Positions 23,338 through 31,770 of a stretch of 64,000 bases of DNA are shown in pieces; positions within the stretch are counted from its first letter, which is position 1; every line of letters starts with the position of its first letter. The stretch lies in the NCBI RefSeq assembly GCF_001571045.1, contig NZ_BCSV01000001.1:372001-436000 (forward strand), in the 5' to 3' direction. Below the pieces are notes generated by a model. That model did no database searches. It saw nothing but the letters and a program-made list of their open reading frames with translations, and was not told the DNA's origin. A program made the position numbers and the translations under genes. Origin of the DNA: Curtobacterium ammoniigenes NBRC 101786 (GTDB lineage: Bacteria; Actinomycetota; Actinomycetes; Actinomycetales; Microbacteriaceae).

Positions 23338-24474
23338 GTGCCTCCCGTCATCCGCGCCATCGGAACCGCGACTCCGCTCCGGTCCGTCTCCCAGGACCGC
23401 ATTCGGGATCGGTTTCTCGCCCAACCCGATCTCAGCCGTCTGGGGTCACGGCTCGTTCGTGCGGCGTTCGACGGTGCCGATGTGGCGCAGCGCGGAACAG
23501 TGCTCGACGTACTCGCCGACCCTGACGGCACCGATGACGTGGGGCTGCGAGCCGACCCGTTCGTCGACGCGAACGGCATCATCGGCGTGCCCTCGACGGG
23601 GTTCCGCAACGACCGGTACCGCGTCGAGGCGCCAGAGCTGTTCGTCGCCGCCGCCCGCGAGGCGCTGATCCGAAGCGCCGTTCCCGCGGCGGCCGTGACG
23701 CACGTGATCACGGTCTCGTGCACCGGCTTCACGCAGCCCGGGCCCGACCTCGACATCGTGCACCGACTCGGGCTGCCGAGCACGGTCTTTCGGCATCACA
23801 TCGGCTTCATGGGCTGCGCGGCCGCATTTCCCGCGCTCCGCATGGCCGCCGCGTTCTGCGCCGCCGATCCCACGGCAGTCGCACTCGTGGTGTGTGCGGA
23901 GCTGTGCACGCTGCACGTTCGCACGAGCGATCAGCCGGACCAGATCGTCGCGAACGCGGTGTTCGCTGACGGGGCGGCGGCGGCCGTCGTGACAGGTGCC
24001 GCACCTGACCGTGCGACGAGCGACGGAGCCGATCCGTGCCTCCGAATCGATGGCTTCGCAACGACCGTGATCCCGGAGGGGGCACCCGACATGGCGTGGA
24101 ACATCGGCGACGCCGGGTTCGAGATGGTGCTGTCGCCGCGGGTTCCGAAGCTGGTGCAAGCACACGTTCGGGAGGCTGTGGCGCCGATCCTCGAGCAGTG
24201 CGGTTGGGAGCAGGGCTCGGTCGCGCATTGGGCGGTGCATCCTGGCGGTCGGGCCATCGTGGATCGCGTCGAGGAGGAGTTGGTGCTCCCCGCAGAGGCG
24301 CTGGCTCCCGCCCGGCGCGTGCTCCGCGAGCACGGCAACATGTCGAGCGCCACCGTGCTGTTCGTGCTCGACGCGATCCTCAGCGCAGCACCGGAGGACG
24401 GCGACCCCGTCGTCGCATTGGCGTTCGGACCAGGGCTCACGGTCGAGTCGGCCGGACTCACCGTGCTGCGATGA
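23338..24474 (+). CDS. Type III polyketide synthase
   Basis: A 378-residue homodimeric chalcone-synthase-like enzyme that condenses an acyl-CoA starter with malonyl-CoA units, giving pyrones or resorcinol-type products. The catalytic triad is complete and at canonical spacing: C160 in FMGCAAAFP, H301 in AVHPGGRAI and N334 in HGNMSSATV. The N-terminus VIRAIGTATP follows the GTG at 23338, which has AGGA eight bases upstream; an ATG 16 codons earlier is possible but adds non-family residues. The stop overlaps the methyltransferase start, so the pair makes a methylated polyketide or an alkyl-pyrone/quinone-like lipid (inference). No FAD oxygenase gene, often found beside such pairs, is nearby. 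Confidence 0.93.
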   Translation: MPPVIRAIGTATPLRSVSQDRIRDRFLAQPDLSRLGSRLVRAAFDGADVAQRGTVLDVLADPDGTDDVGLRADPFVDANGIIGVPSTGFRNDRYRVEAPELFVAAAREALIRSAVPAAAVTHVITVSCTGFTQPGPDLDIVHRLGLPSTVFRHHIGFMGCAAAFPALRMAAAFCAADPTAVALVVCAELCTLHVRTSDQPDQIVANAVFADGAAAAVVTGAAPDRATSDGADPCLRIDGFATTVIPEGAPDMAWNIGDAGFEMVLSPRVPKLVQAHVREAVAPILEQCGWEQGSVAHWAVHPGGRAIVDRVEEELVLPAEALAPARRVLREHGNMSSATVLFVLDAILSAAPEDGDPVVALAFGPGLTVESAGLTVLR

Positions 24475-25247
24475 GCGGGCGAGGACGAACGGGTCCGAGC
24501 CGTGCGCGCCGTTCAGATGGACTGAAGGATCGGCTCCGCACGCGCGCGATCGACCTCGCGGAGCTTATGGACGACCCCGACTGCGACCCTGTCCGCCTCG
24601 ACCGAACCTACCGCCGTTTCGAACTTATCAACGCGCTCGTGAGTGGCTGGCGTGAGACGTTTCGCACCCGCATCGCGCCGGTGCTCGTCGGGCGCCGTGT
24701 GCCAGCACGCATCCTCGATCTCGGATGCGGAGGCGGGGACCTCGCCCGAGCGCTTGCGCGTCGCGCGTCCGCAACCGGTATCCCTGTCGAAGTCGTCGGC
24801 ATCGACCCGGACGAGCGGGCGATCCGGGCAGCGAAGCGGCGGACCACGGACGGCGTGTCGTTCCGTGTCGCATCGAGCGGTGATCTTGTTGCCGCCGGGG
24901 AGGTGTTCGACGTCGTCGTGTCGAATCACGTGCTGCATCACCTGCACGCCGACGACCGTGACGCGTTCTTCGCTGATTCCGCAGCCCTCGCGACCTCGCT
25001 GGTCGTGCACAGCGACATCAGACGCTCCCCGGGCGCGTACCGCTCGTACGCTGCAGCGGCGCCGTTCATCGCGCCGGGCACCTTCGTCCTCGTCGACGGT
25101 CTGCGATCGATTCGCCGCAGCTACACCGCTGCCGAATTGCGCGACGCGGCGCCTGCCGGTTGGAGTATCGCCGAGCAGGCACCGCATCGCGTTCTCGCAG
25201 TCCGGGAGGCACCCGGACGTTCGATCAAGGCTTCAGCAGCACCTTGA
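24471..25247 (+). CDS. Class I SAM-dependent methyltransferase, polyketide-linked
   Basis: A 258-residue methyltransferase with motif I ILDLGCGGGDLARAL, motif II region VVGIDPDERAI and VVVSNHVLHHL (motif III/post-II). The N-terminal segment DRTYRRFELINALVSGW is characteristic of methyltransferases found beside actinobacterial type III PKS genes. It overlaps the synthase stop by four bases (ATGA) and so is expected to modify its product, possibly by O- or C-methylation. The 3' end overlaps the convergent alcohol dehydrogenase gene by 23 bases. Confidence 0.88.
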   Translation: MSGRGRTGPSRARRSDGLKDRLRTRAIDLAELMDDPDCDPVRLDRTYRRFELINALVSGWRETFRTRIAPVLVGRRVPARILDLGCGGGDLARALARRASATGIPVEVVGIDPDERAIRAAKRRTTDGVSFRVASSGDLVAAGEVFDVVVSNHVLHHLHADDRDAFFADSAALATSLVVHSDIRRSPGAYRSYAAAAPFIAPGTFVLVDGLRSIRRSYTAAELRDAAPAGWSIAEQAPHRVLAVREAPGRSIKASAAP

Positions 25248-26277
25248 TCGCGCGTCGCTCGTCCATGGCTGCGTAGGCCTCGGGTGCGTCGTCGAGCGGC
25301 AGTGTGAGATCGAACACGCGCCCGGGGTCAACGGTCCGCGCGAGCACGTCGGGGAGCAGTTCGGGGATGTACGCACGGACCGGCGCGACGCCGCCGCCGA
25401 CCGAGATGTTGCGGCCGAACAGGAACGGAACGGGCAGCTCGGGCTCTCCCGCGGGGACGCCGACGTAGCCGACGTGGCCGCCCGGACGGAGCACGCGCAG
25501 GGCGGTGTCCATGCTCTCAGCGGTTCCGACCGCCTCCAGCGCGCAGTCAGCGAGTTCGCCGTCGAGGAGCTCGCGGACCGCCTCCACGCCCGCGTCGCCG
25601 CGCTCACTCACGATGTCCGTTGCCCCGAATTCGCGGGCGAGCGCCTGCCGGTCGGTATGGCGGCTCATCGCGATGATCCGCGAAGCACCCAGCCGCGACG
25701 CCGCGAGCACGGCCAGGAGGCCCACCGCACCGTCGCCGACGACCACCACCGTCGATCCCGTCGTGACGTTCGCCGCGATGGCCGCGTGGTGCCCGGTGGA
25801 GAACACGTCGGAGAGCGTCAACAACGATGGAATGAGGTCGTCGGCGACCGGGCCGGGGACGACGACGAGCGAGGCCTCCGCATCGGGAACCCGAACGAAT
25901 TCGGACTGCGCGCCGGACATCGGGTTGCCGTAGGCATCCTTCGGCGCGCCGAACGTGGAGCCGTGATCGCAGCCGGATGTCATCCCGTTCCGGCATGCCT
26001 GACAGGTGCCGTCGTTCGTGGTGAACGGCGCGATGACGAAGTCGCCGACATGGAGGTCTCGGACATCGTCGCCGACCTCGGTGATCGTGCCAACCAGCTC
26101 GTGCCCGATCGCGCGCGGCTCCTTCGTCGGCCGCACCCCTCGATATGGCCAGAGGTCCGAACCGCATACACAAGCGGCTGCGACCTGCACGATGACGTCG
26201 GTTGGGGTGATCAGCCTGGGCTCGGGCCGGTCCTCGACGCGGATGTCCTTCGGGCCGTAAATGACGGTTGTGCGCAC
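25225..26277 (-). CDS. Zinc-dependent alcohol dehydrogenase family protein
   Basis: A 350-residue medium-chain dehydrogenase/reductase. Catalytic zinc ligands are in CVCGSD and the GHELVG motif; the structural-zinc lobe (NDGTCQACRNGMTSGC) has three cysteines with an aspartate in the place of the first, as in several actinobacterial members. The Rossmann fold motif is VVVGDGAVGLLAVLAA. The oxidised alcohol is unknown. I choose the GTG at 26277, which has AGAGGAT upstream, because it gives the normal N-terminus (VRTTVIYGPKDIRV). The frame continues upstream through a 21-bp repeat array, which would add a Pro/Ala heptad region; I regard that as chance. Confidence 0.88.
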   Translation of the reverse strand: MRTTVIYGPKDIRVEDRPEPRLITPTDVIVQVAAACVCGSDLWPYRGVRPTKEPRAIGHELVGTITEVGDDVRDLHVGDFVIAPFTTNDGTCQACRNGMTSGCDHGSTFGAPKDAYGNPMSGAQSEFVRVPDAEASLVVVPGPVADDLIPSLLTLSDVFSTGHHAAIAANVTTGSTVVVVGDGAVGLLAVLAASRLGASRIIAMSRHTDRQALAREFGATDIVSERGDAGVEAVRELLDGELADCALEAVGTAESMDTALRVLRPGGHVGYVGVPAGEPELPVPFLFGRNISVGGGVAPVRAYIPELLPDVLARTVDPGRVFDLTLPLDDAPEAYAAMDERRAIKVLLKP

Positions 26278-26329
26278 TGGGATCCTCTCGTGATGCAACG
26301 GTTCGGTTGGGCGCTCTGGCGCCGGGACA

Positions 26330-26455
26330 GGCGTTGGGGCTACCGCGACCGGCGCTTGGTCTGCCGCGGCGGGTGCTTGGTCTGCCGCGGCGGGCACTTG
26401 GTCTGCCGCGGCCGGCGTTTGGGCTACCGCAACCGGCGCTTGGGCTATCGCGACC
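26330..26455. repeat. 21-bp tandem repeat array, six copies
   Basis: Six head-to-tail 21-bp units fill the gap between the divergent alcohol dehydrogenase and DUF3097 genes. Two subtypes occur, in the order A-B-B-B-A-A: A has GGCGTTTGGGCTACCGCAAC-like units, B has GGCGCTTGGTCTGCCGCGGC-like units. Because 21 is a multiple of three, several frames stay open and encode Ala/Pro-rich heptads (AAADQAP on the minus strand). It lies where both promoters should be. Confidence 0.9.
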
Positions 26456-26540
26456 CGGACGCCCGGCGCGAACGTGAAGCCACGACGCGCCGAGAGCCCT
26501 GCGACAGCGCCGGACCCCCGAGGATACGCTCCGTTGGGTG

Positions 26541-27386
26541 ATGCACGACCACGACCGCTACGGCGATGATGTTCTCGCCGGCGACTGGCGATCGGCGGGA
26601 CGCAAGCTCGTGCGTGAGATCCCATTCGAACGCGGCATGATCCTCGAGGATCCGACGTCGGGCTGGGCGGGCGCCGCCATTCGGCTGCAGGCTGGCCTGC
26701 TCGACCTCGAGGACTGGAAGGGCCGGACGAGATCGTTCCCGTTCACCGGACAGTTCCTGTTCGAGGGCGAACTCGTCCGACTGGGAAGGCCCGTCATTGC
26801 CGGGAGCGGCTCCCGGGCGCGGACGGCCTCCGGGTCGTTCGCCGTCGACACGAGCCGTGCGAAGACGGCGCTGCCGTCGCGCATCCTCGTCGAAGGCCGT
26901 CACGACGCGGAACTCGTCGAGAAGGTGTGGGGAGCGGACCTCCGGAATGAAGGGGTCGTCGTCGAATATCTGGCTGGCGTCGACAATCTGGAGGCGGTGC
27001 TCGCCGAATTCCGGCCGGCGGCTTCCAGACGCGCGGGCGTCCTGGTCGACCATCTCGTCGCAGGATCGAAGGAGTCTCGGATAGCGGAGCGCGTGCACCA
27101 TGGCCCCTGGGGCGAGCACGTGCTCGTGCTCGGGCACCCCTACGTGGACGTCTGGCAGAGCGTCAAGCCCGCGCGGCTCGGTCTTCGTGCGTGGCCCACG
27201 GTGCCGCGGACGATCGAGTGGAAGCATGGGATATGCGCGGCGCTCGGCTGGCCGCACGCGGACCAAGCGGACATCGCGCGAGCGTGGCAGCGGGTTCTCG
27301 GACAGGTACGGACCTTCACCGACCTCGAGCCGTCGTTTCTCGGCCGCGTGGAAGAGCTCATCGACTTCGTCACCGTCGGCCGCTGA
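26541..27386 (+). CDS. DUF3097 family protein with TOPRIM-like core
   Basis: A 281-residue protein of the actinobacterial DUF3097 family, function unknown. Its start (MHDHDRYGDDVLAGDWRSA) and the EWKHGICAALGWPH signature fit the family. The middle contains ILVEGRHDAELVEKVWG, which matches the Glu-Gly-x-x-Asp motif of TOPRIM nucleotidyl-transfer domains, followed by HVLVLGHPYVDVW as a possible second acidic strand; a role in nucleic-acid processing is therefore conceivable but unproven. The ATG at 26541 is preceded by an in-frame GTG that may also serve. It diverges from the dehydrogenase across the 21-bp repeat array. Confidence 0.82.
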   Translation: MHDHDRYGDDVLAGDWRSAGRKLVREIPFERGMILEDPTSGWAGAAIRLQAGLLDLEDWKGRTRSFPFTGQFLFEGELVRLGRPVIAGSGSRARTASGSFAVDTSRAKTALPSRILVEGRHDAELVEKVWGADLRNEGVVVEYLAGVDNLEAVLAEFRPAASRRAGVLVDHLVAGSKESRIAERVHHGPWGEHVLVLGHPYVDVWQSVKPARLGLRAWPTVPRTIEWKHGICAALGWPHADQADIARAWQRVLGQVRTFTDLEPSFLGRVEELIDFVTVGR

Positions 27387-27428
27387 GTGGCGGCTGCGGA
27401 TCGGCGGAGAGACCGTACGCTTGCTCTC

Positions 27429-28082
27429 ATGGACGGCATCGACGGGCGCGTGCGCACCGCGGTCGACCTTTGGTTGCGGTGGCTGCCCCGCTGGCAGTTG
27501 GGGTCCGTGCGCTCCCGCACGCGAATCTGCCGCAAATGCACCGGATCGCCGCTCGCGACCGCGGCCGGGTTCGGACCCGACGTCCCGCACGTCGTGCAGC
27601 ACGCGCTGATCAGCAGGCTCTCGCTCATCATCGAGGACGCGGTCGACGACTACACCGTCAAGAACCTCCCGCTCTTGCATCGGGAGCTCGATCGCGCGGC
27701 AGCGCGGCGTCGTCGTTCCGGGTATCAGCCCACCGATGGGCTCTCGCCCGAGTTTCAAGGCCTGGACCCCGACCCCGAGCCGGAACCCGGCGAACCGTTC
27801 CTGTTCACGCTCGGCGAGCTCACCGGCGTCGGAGCGCAGGAGCAGCCGCCACGCGAGCCGCTCAGCGATGCGGCAAAGGCAGCGCTCCGCCACGAAGTGG
27901 CGCTGTCGGACGAGTGCGCGCGAAACACCGGCACGGCAGTGTGCCTCGCGCTTGTCGATCACCGCCCGAGAATCGCGGAGGCGATCGAACGGCTCGTGGA
28001 GCCGCAGATCACGGCGCTGCTCGCGGACATGTTCCGAGGACTGGACGATGACGGGGGAATGGGCGGAGACGCGCTCTTCTGA
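27429..28082 (+). CDS. Hypothetical protein, actinobacterial
   Basis: A 217-residue protein I cannot assign. It starts MDGIDGRVRTAVDLWLRWLPRW, a Trp-rich amphipathic stretch, has a CRKC cysteine pair near residue 34, an acidic Pro/Glu segment (LDPDPEPEPGEPFLF) in the middle, and an otherwise helical, charged sequence with no membrane segment. The ATG at 27429 is chosen over upstream frame extension. It follows DUF3097 closely on the same strand and precedes DUF3054, suggesting a housekeeping role rather than an accessory one. Confidence 0.6.
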   Translation: MDGIDGRVRTAVDLWLRWLPRWQLGSVRSRTRICRKCTGSPLATAAGFGPDVPHVVQHALISRLSLIIEDAVDDYTVKNLPLLHRELDRAAARRRRSGYQPTDGLSPEFQGLDPDPEPEPGEPFLFTLGELTGVGAQEQPPREPLSDAAKAALRHEVALSDECARNTGTAVCLALVDHRPRIAEAIERLVEPQITALLADMFRGLDDDGGMGGDALF

Positions 28083-28140
28083 CGGTGCGGAGTGACTTTC
28101 GTTCATCGGCACGTGCATGTGGTCCTGCAACAATGGAGCG

Positions 28141-28584
28141 GTGACGCTCAAGACCTGGGGAATACTTGCCGCCGTAATCGACGCGGTCCTCATCGTGCTG
28201 TTCGCGCTCATCGGGCGCGGCTCGCACGGCGAGCAACTCTCCGTGGGGGGTCTGTGGGAGACCTCCTGGCCGTTCCTCGTCGGGTGGGCGATCGGGTACA
28301 TCACCACTGGGGCTTGGGCGCGTCCACTGCGGATCTGGCCGACCGCCGTCGTGATTTGGATCCTGACCGTCTGCCTCGGTATGGCGCTCCGGGTGTGGAA
28401 TCACCAGGGCATCGATCACGGCAATCCGCTCCCGATCTCCTTCCTCATCGTCGCGTCCATCGTCCTCGCGGTGTTCCTGATCGGCTGGCGCGTCGTCGTC
28501 CGTCTTGTGCTCGGACGCGAACGGACCGCGTTGCTCCGCGGAGCTCGCGCTGCCGACCGGACGCCCGGGGTCGCCGCGCGCTAG
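28141..28584 (+). CDS. DUF3054 family membrane protein
   Basis: A 147-residue protein with four predicted membrane helices, starting VTLKTWGILAAVIDAVLIVLFALIGRGSHGE, then GWAIGYITTGAWARPLRIWPTAVVIW, as in the actinobacterial DUF3054 family. The function is unknown. The GTG at 28141 is preceded by GGAG and gives the typical N-terminus; an ATG at 28117 would add eight residues. The stop overlaps the convergent deaminase stop by a few bases. Confidence 0.75.
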   Translation: MTLKTWGILAAVIDAVLIVLFALIGRGSHGEQLSVGGLWETSWPFLVGWAIGYITTGAWARPLRIWPTAVVIWILTVCLGMALRVWNHQGIDHGNPLPISFLIVASIVLAVFLIGWRVVVRLVLGRERTALLRGARAADRTPGVAAR

Positions 28585-29066
28585 GGCTCGTCGACGCCGA
28601 TGTCCTCGTTCCACAACTGCGGTTGCTCCGCGATGAACGTCTGCATCATCGCGATGAGGTCGGGATCGCGCAGGATCGTGACGTCGACACCGTTCTCGCG
28701 GAGCCAGTCATGTCCGCCCGAGAAGGTGACATCTTCTCCGATGAGCACTCGCGTGATGCCGAACTGCCGGATGAGGCCGGAGCAGTACCAGCACGGCGAC
28801 AGTGTGGTCACCATGGTCGTCCCGGCATATGTGCGCTGGCGGCCCGCATTGCGGAAGGCGTTCGTCTCTGCATGCATCGACGCGTCGTCGTCCTGAACGC
28901 GCCTGTTGTGTCCGCGCCCGAGCAGGGTCCCATCGGCGCCGAATAGTGCCGCCCCGATCGGGATGCCGCCCTCGGCAAGCCCGAGCCGGGCCTCCGCAGC
29001 GGCGACCGCGAGCATCTCCGCGTCGGTCGCCGGAACCGGTGCGTTGACCGAGCCTAGGTCGACCAT
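28581..29066 (-). CDS. Nucleobase deaminase, probably yeast Fcy1-like cytosine deaminase
   Basis: A 161-residue zinc deaminase. The zinc and proton-shuttle motifs are HAETNAF (H and E) and SPCWYC (two cysteines). The C-terminal part FIAEQPQLWNEDIG closely resembles the conserved end of yeast cytosine deaminase (Fcy1), which sets it apart from guanine and tRNA adenosine deaminases. The preceding gene, three bases upstream in the same operon, is an NCS1 nucleobase permease; together they would import cytosine and convert it to uracil plus ammonia. Substrate assignment is inference from these two facts. Confidence 0.85.
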   Translation of the reverse strand: MVDLGSVNAPVPATDAEMLAVAAAEARLGLAEGGIPIGAALFGADGTLLGRGHNRRVQDDDASMHAETNAFRNAGRQRTYAGTTMVTTLSPCWYCSGLIRQFGITRVLIGEDVTFSGGHDWLRENGVDVTILRDPDLIAMMQTFIAEQPQLWNEDIGVDEP

Positions 29067-29069
29067 CCG

Positions 29070-30503
29070 TCACGCCTCGTAGTCAGCGGCGTCCACGCCG
29101 ACGACCAGATCGGGCTCGTCGGCGAGCGGACCGCCGAGCCGGACTCCGAGCGGCTTGAACAGCACGAGCGTGAGGATGAAGGCGATCGCGAACCCGACGA
29201 GGGGAGTCAAGTCGCCCACACCGGTCTTGGCTACCGGGCCGGTGTAGAGCGTCTGATTCGAAAAGAGCCAGATCGAAACGACCGCCCCGACGACGAAGCC
29301 GATGAAGCCGGCCCAGTTTCGATAGCGCGCGTTGTCGGGGATGAACGATGCAATAGCGGTGCCGCGTCGGATGATGCGGTCGGCGAAGACCGTGCCGAGC
29401 CACGGTGCGATCCAGTAGGCGATCACGAGGAGGAAGTTCTCGTAGTTCGCGCCCGCATCGGGGAGCGCCCACAGTGCGACGAGCGTGCCGAGCACCCCGA
29501 ATCCGAGCGCAACGATCGCGCGTCGAAGCGCGAACGGGATCTTCACGCCAGCGGCGAGGAAGGACATTGCGCCGGAGTAGATGTTGAGCGCATTTGCGGC
29601 GATGGCGCCCACGGCGATCGCGAGCAGGGTCAGGTCCTTGATGACCGGAGAGAGGCTCGCGGTGAACGATCCGGTCGGGTCATTGCCGTTGAAGTGCCCG
29701 ATGGTGACCGCGGCGGCGCCCGCTGCCATCAGCACCGTGCAGGAGATGAAGTCACCAAGACCAGCGGCCCAACCCGCTGTGCGCGCTGAAACGGTGCGCG
29801 GCAGGTACCGGGTGTAGTCGGACGCGTACGGGTTCCATCCGGCGGCATATCCGAAGGCCGCCGAAACCGTCAGCGTGAAGCCCGCGAAGGTGCCGAGCCC
29901 CGACGGCTTCGGCTGGAAGCCGAGGTGTGCGTGCGTGAAGATCATGATCGTCGCGATCAGGAATACGATCCCGAGCACGTACGAGGCGTAGCGCTCGAAC
30001 ACTTGCACGAGGTCGTGGCCGACGAAGGCCAGCGCCACTTCGAGGACGACCACGATGAGGAGCCCGAGCCACGTGGGCATCCCGGTGAGCGTTGCGAGCG
30101 CGAACGCCCCGGAAATCGAGTTGGTAGCGAACCAGCCGAGCCCCGCCATGACGGTGTTCAGCCCCGCGGGGAGGATGTTCCCTCTGGTCCCGAAGGCGGT
30201 GCGGCTCAGCACGAGCTGCGCGAGGCCCTCTCGTGGTCCCCAGGTCGAGAGGATCCCCTGCGTGAGCGAGCCCAGCGCGTTTCCTACAACGAGCGCGGCG
30301 AGCGCCGTCCAGAAGTTCAGGTTGAAGAAGAGCACGGCGATGACGCCGACGTAAACGGTGGCGAACTCGAGGTTCGGTGCCGTCCACGTTGCGAAGAGCT
30401 GCCACGGCGAGCCATGCCGATGTTCGGCGGGGATCGCTTCGATGCCTCCGGGTTCGACGCGGGCGGGACGGGTTCGGGGAGCATCGGTGGCTGCTGTGGT
30501 CAC
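29070..30503 (-). CDS. NCS1 family nucleobase (cytosine) permease
   Basis: A 477-residue, about 12-segment transporter of the nucleobase:cation symporter-1 family. Characteristic stretches are SPWQLFATWTAPNLEF near the N-terminus, NALGSLTQGILSTWGPREGLAQLVLSRTAFG and WNPYASDYTRYLP, which carries the substrate-binding Asn/Tyr region. The start is GTG. Coupling to the Fcy1-like deaminase points to cytosine as the substrate, as in codB-codA of E. coli, although the deaminase here is from an unrelated family. Confidence 0.88.
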   Translation of the reverse strand: MTTAATDAPRTRPARVEPGGIEAIPAEHRHGSPWQLFATWTAPNLEFATVYVGVIAVLFFNLNFWTALAALVVGNALGSLTQGILSTWGPREGLAQLVLSRTAFGTRGNILPAGLNTVMAGLGWFATNSISGAFALATLTGMPTWLGLLIVVVLEVALAFVGHDLVQVFERYASYVLGIVFLIATIMIFTHAHLGFQPKPSGLGTFAGFTLTVSAAFGYAAGWNPYASDYTRYLPRTVSARTAGWAAGLGDFISCTVLMAAGAAAVTIGHFNGNDPTGSFTASLSPVIKDLTLLAIAVGAIAANALNIYSGAMSFLAAGVKIPFALRRAIVALGFGVLGTLVALWALPDAGANYENFLLVIAYWIAPWLGTVFADRIIRRGTAIASFIPDNARYRNWAGFIGFVVGAVVSIWLFSNQTLYTGPVAKTGVGDLTPLVGFAIAFILTLVLFKPLGVRLGGPLADEPDLVVGVDAADYEA

Positions 30504-30579
30504 GCGCAGAGCATAGGAGGCCCGGGCGACATCGGGCGACCTCGGAGCGAAATCGTCACATGGGTTTTACACGGGGCGG

Positions 30580-30608
30580 GCGACACGAACGATTCAATCT
30601 GATATATT
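30580..30608 (+). promoter_or_regulatory. Possible promoter of the DrrAB-like operon
   Basis: A TATATT hexamer at 30603-30608 stands out in this GC-rich sequence, with GCGACA 17 bases upstream (30580-30585) as a weak -35. ACGAA (30585-30589) and TTCGT (30607-30611) flank it symmetrically and could mark an operator. A strong GGAGGAG Shine-Dalgarno follows before the ATG at 30631. Confidence 0.4.
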
Positions 30609-30630
30609 CGTCCCCTCCCGGAGGAGCAGG

Positions 30631-31770
30631 ATGCCAATCATTGAGGCCCAGGGCCTGACCAAGACCTATTGTTCACGCTCAGGGCAGGTTCATGCCCTCA
30701 CTGGGCTTGACCTGTCTGTTGCGCAGGGCACCGTCACCGCAATCCTCGGGCCGAACGGGGCAGGGAAGACCACAGCAGTCAAAGTCCTCACGACGCTGAC
30801 CCGGCCAGACTCGGGGTCGGCGCGGATCGCCGGCGTGGATGTTCTCCGCGATCCACATGCCGCCCGGCGCCAGATCGGCGTATCAGGCCAGTACGCAGCG
30901 GTCGACGAGAACCTGACCGGGTACGAGAACCTCGAGATGATCGGGCGGCTCTATCACCTGGGTCGTGCTGCTGCGCGCGCCCGGGCGCGGTCGCTCATCA
31001 GCCTGTTCGACCTCGACGAAGCCGGCAACCGCCCCGTCAAGGGCTTTTCGGGCGGTATGCGACGCCGGATCGACCTGGCCGGCGCGCTCGTCATGCAGCC
31101 GCGGGTGATCTTCCTCGACGAGCCGACCACCGGACTGGATCCCCGAAGCAGGATCGCGCTGTGGGACATCGTCGAGCGTCTGGTCGCCGAGGGCACCACA
31201 GTCCTGCTCACGACGCAATACCTCGAAGAGGCAGATCAGCTCGCAGACGACATCGCCGTCATTGACGGCGGTCGCGTGATCGCAAGCGGCACCGCCGACA
31301 CGCTGAAGGCTCAGATCGGCGGCCATCGCATCGTGATCACGCTCGTCGCCGAGGAGGACGCCGACGCCGCTGTGCGCGCGTTGTCGAGCGCGGGCCGCGG
31401 AGCCGTCGATCGCGACGGCCGGACGTTCTCGGTGGCCGTCGATCACGGTCCGTCCGCGCTGCAAGCGGCGCTCGCGGCGCTCGAACGCGACGGCATCGAA
31501 CTGCACGACGCAGGCATTCGCCGGCCGACACTTGACGATGTCTTCCTTCGACTGACCGGGCACCAGACAGGCGGCGTTGCCGGTGCGGCGGACATCAACC
31601 GGACGAACGCTGCAACGGCGGGTGTCGAGCGGCATTCGGGATTCGCGGGGCAGCACGGAGACTCGGCGGCCTCTGCGGACGAGACGAAGGACGACCCGAA
31701 CGAAGTCAGCCAGCGGCACGGACTCGGGCCAGCTCAGGCGCGCCGAGGGAACGAGGAGAAGGTCCGATGA
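30631..31770 (+). CDS. ABC transporter ATPase, DrrA-like
   Basis: A 379-residue ATPase of the daunorubicin-resistance (DrrA) family, which powers export of drugs or lipids. Walker A is GPNGAGKTT, the signature FSGGMRRRIDLAG, Walker B VIFLDEPTTGLDPRS. The usual DrrA C-terminal domain (HDAGIRRPTLDDVFLRLTGH) is complete, and a further ~55 residues of polar, disordered sequence (AATAGVERHSGFAGQHGDSAASADETK) follow it, which is longer than typical. The stop overlaps the permease ATG (ATGA). Confidence 0.93.
   Translation: MPIIEAQGLTKTYCSRSGQVHALTGLDLSVAQGTVTAILGPNGAGKTTAVKVLTTLTRPDSGSARIAGVDVLRDPHAARRQIGVSGQYAAVDENLTGYENLEMIGRLYHLGRAAARARARSLISLFDLDEAGNRPVKGFSGGMRRRIDLAGALVMQPRVIFLDEPTTGLDPRSRIALWDIVERLVAEGTTVLLTTQYLEEADQLADDIAVIDGGRVIASGTADTLKAQIGGHRIVITLVAEEDADAAVRALSSAGRGAVDRDGRTFSVAVDHGPSALQAALAALERDGIELHDAGIRRPTLDDVFLRLTGHQTGGVAGAADINRTNAATAGVERHSGFAGQHGDSAASADETKDDPNEVSQRHGLGPAQARRGNEEKVR

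Noticed and set aside
26278-26625. A 116-residue N-terminal extension of the alcohol dehydrogenase
   Set aside because: The frame is open through the 21-bp repeats, but no dehydrogenase has such a Pro/Ala heptad region and a good ribosome site precedes the GTG at 26277.
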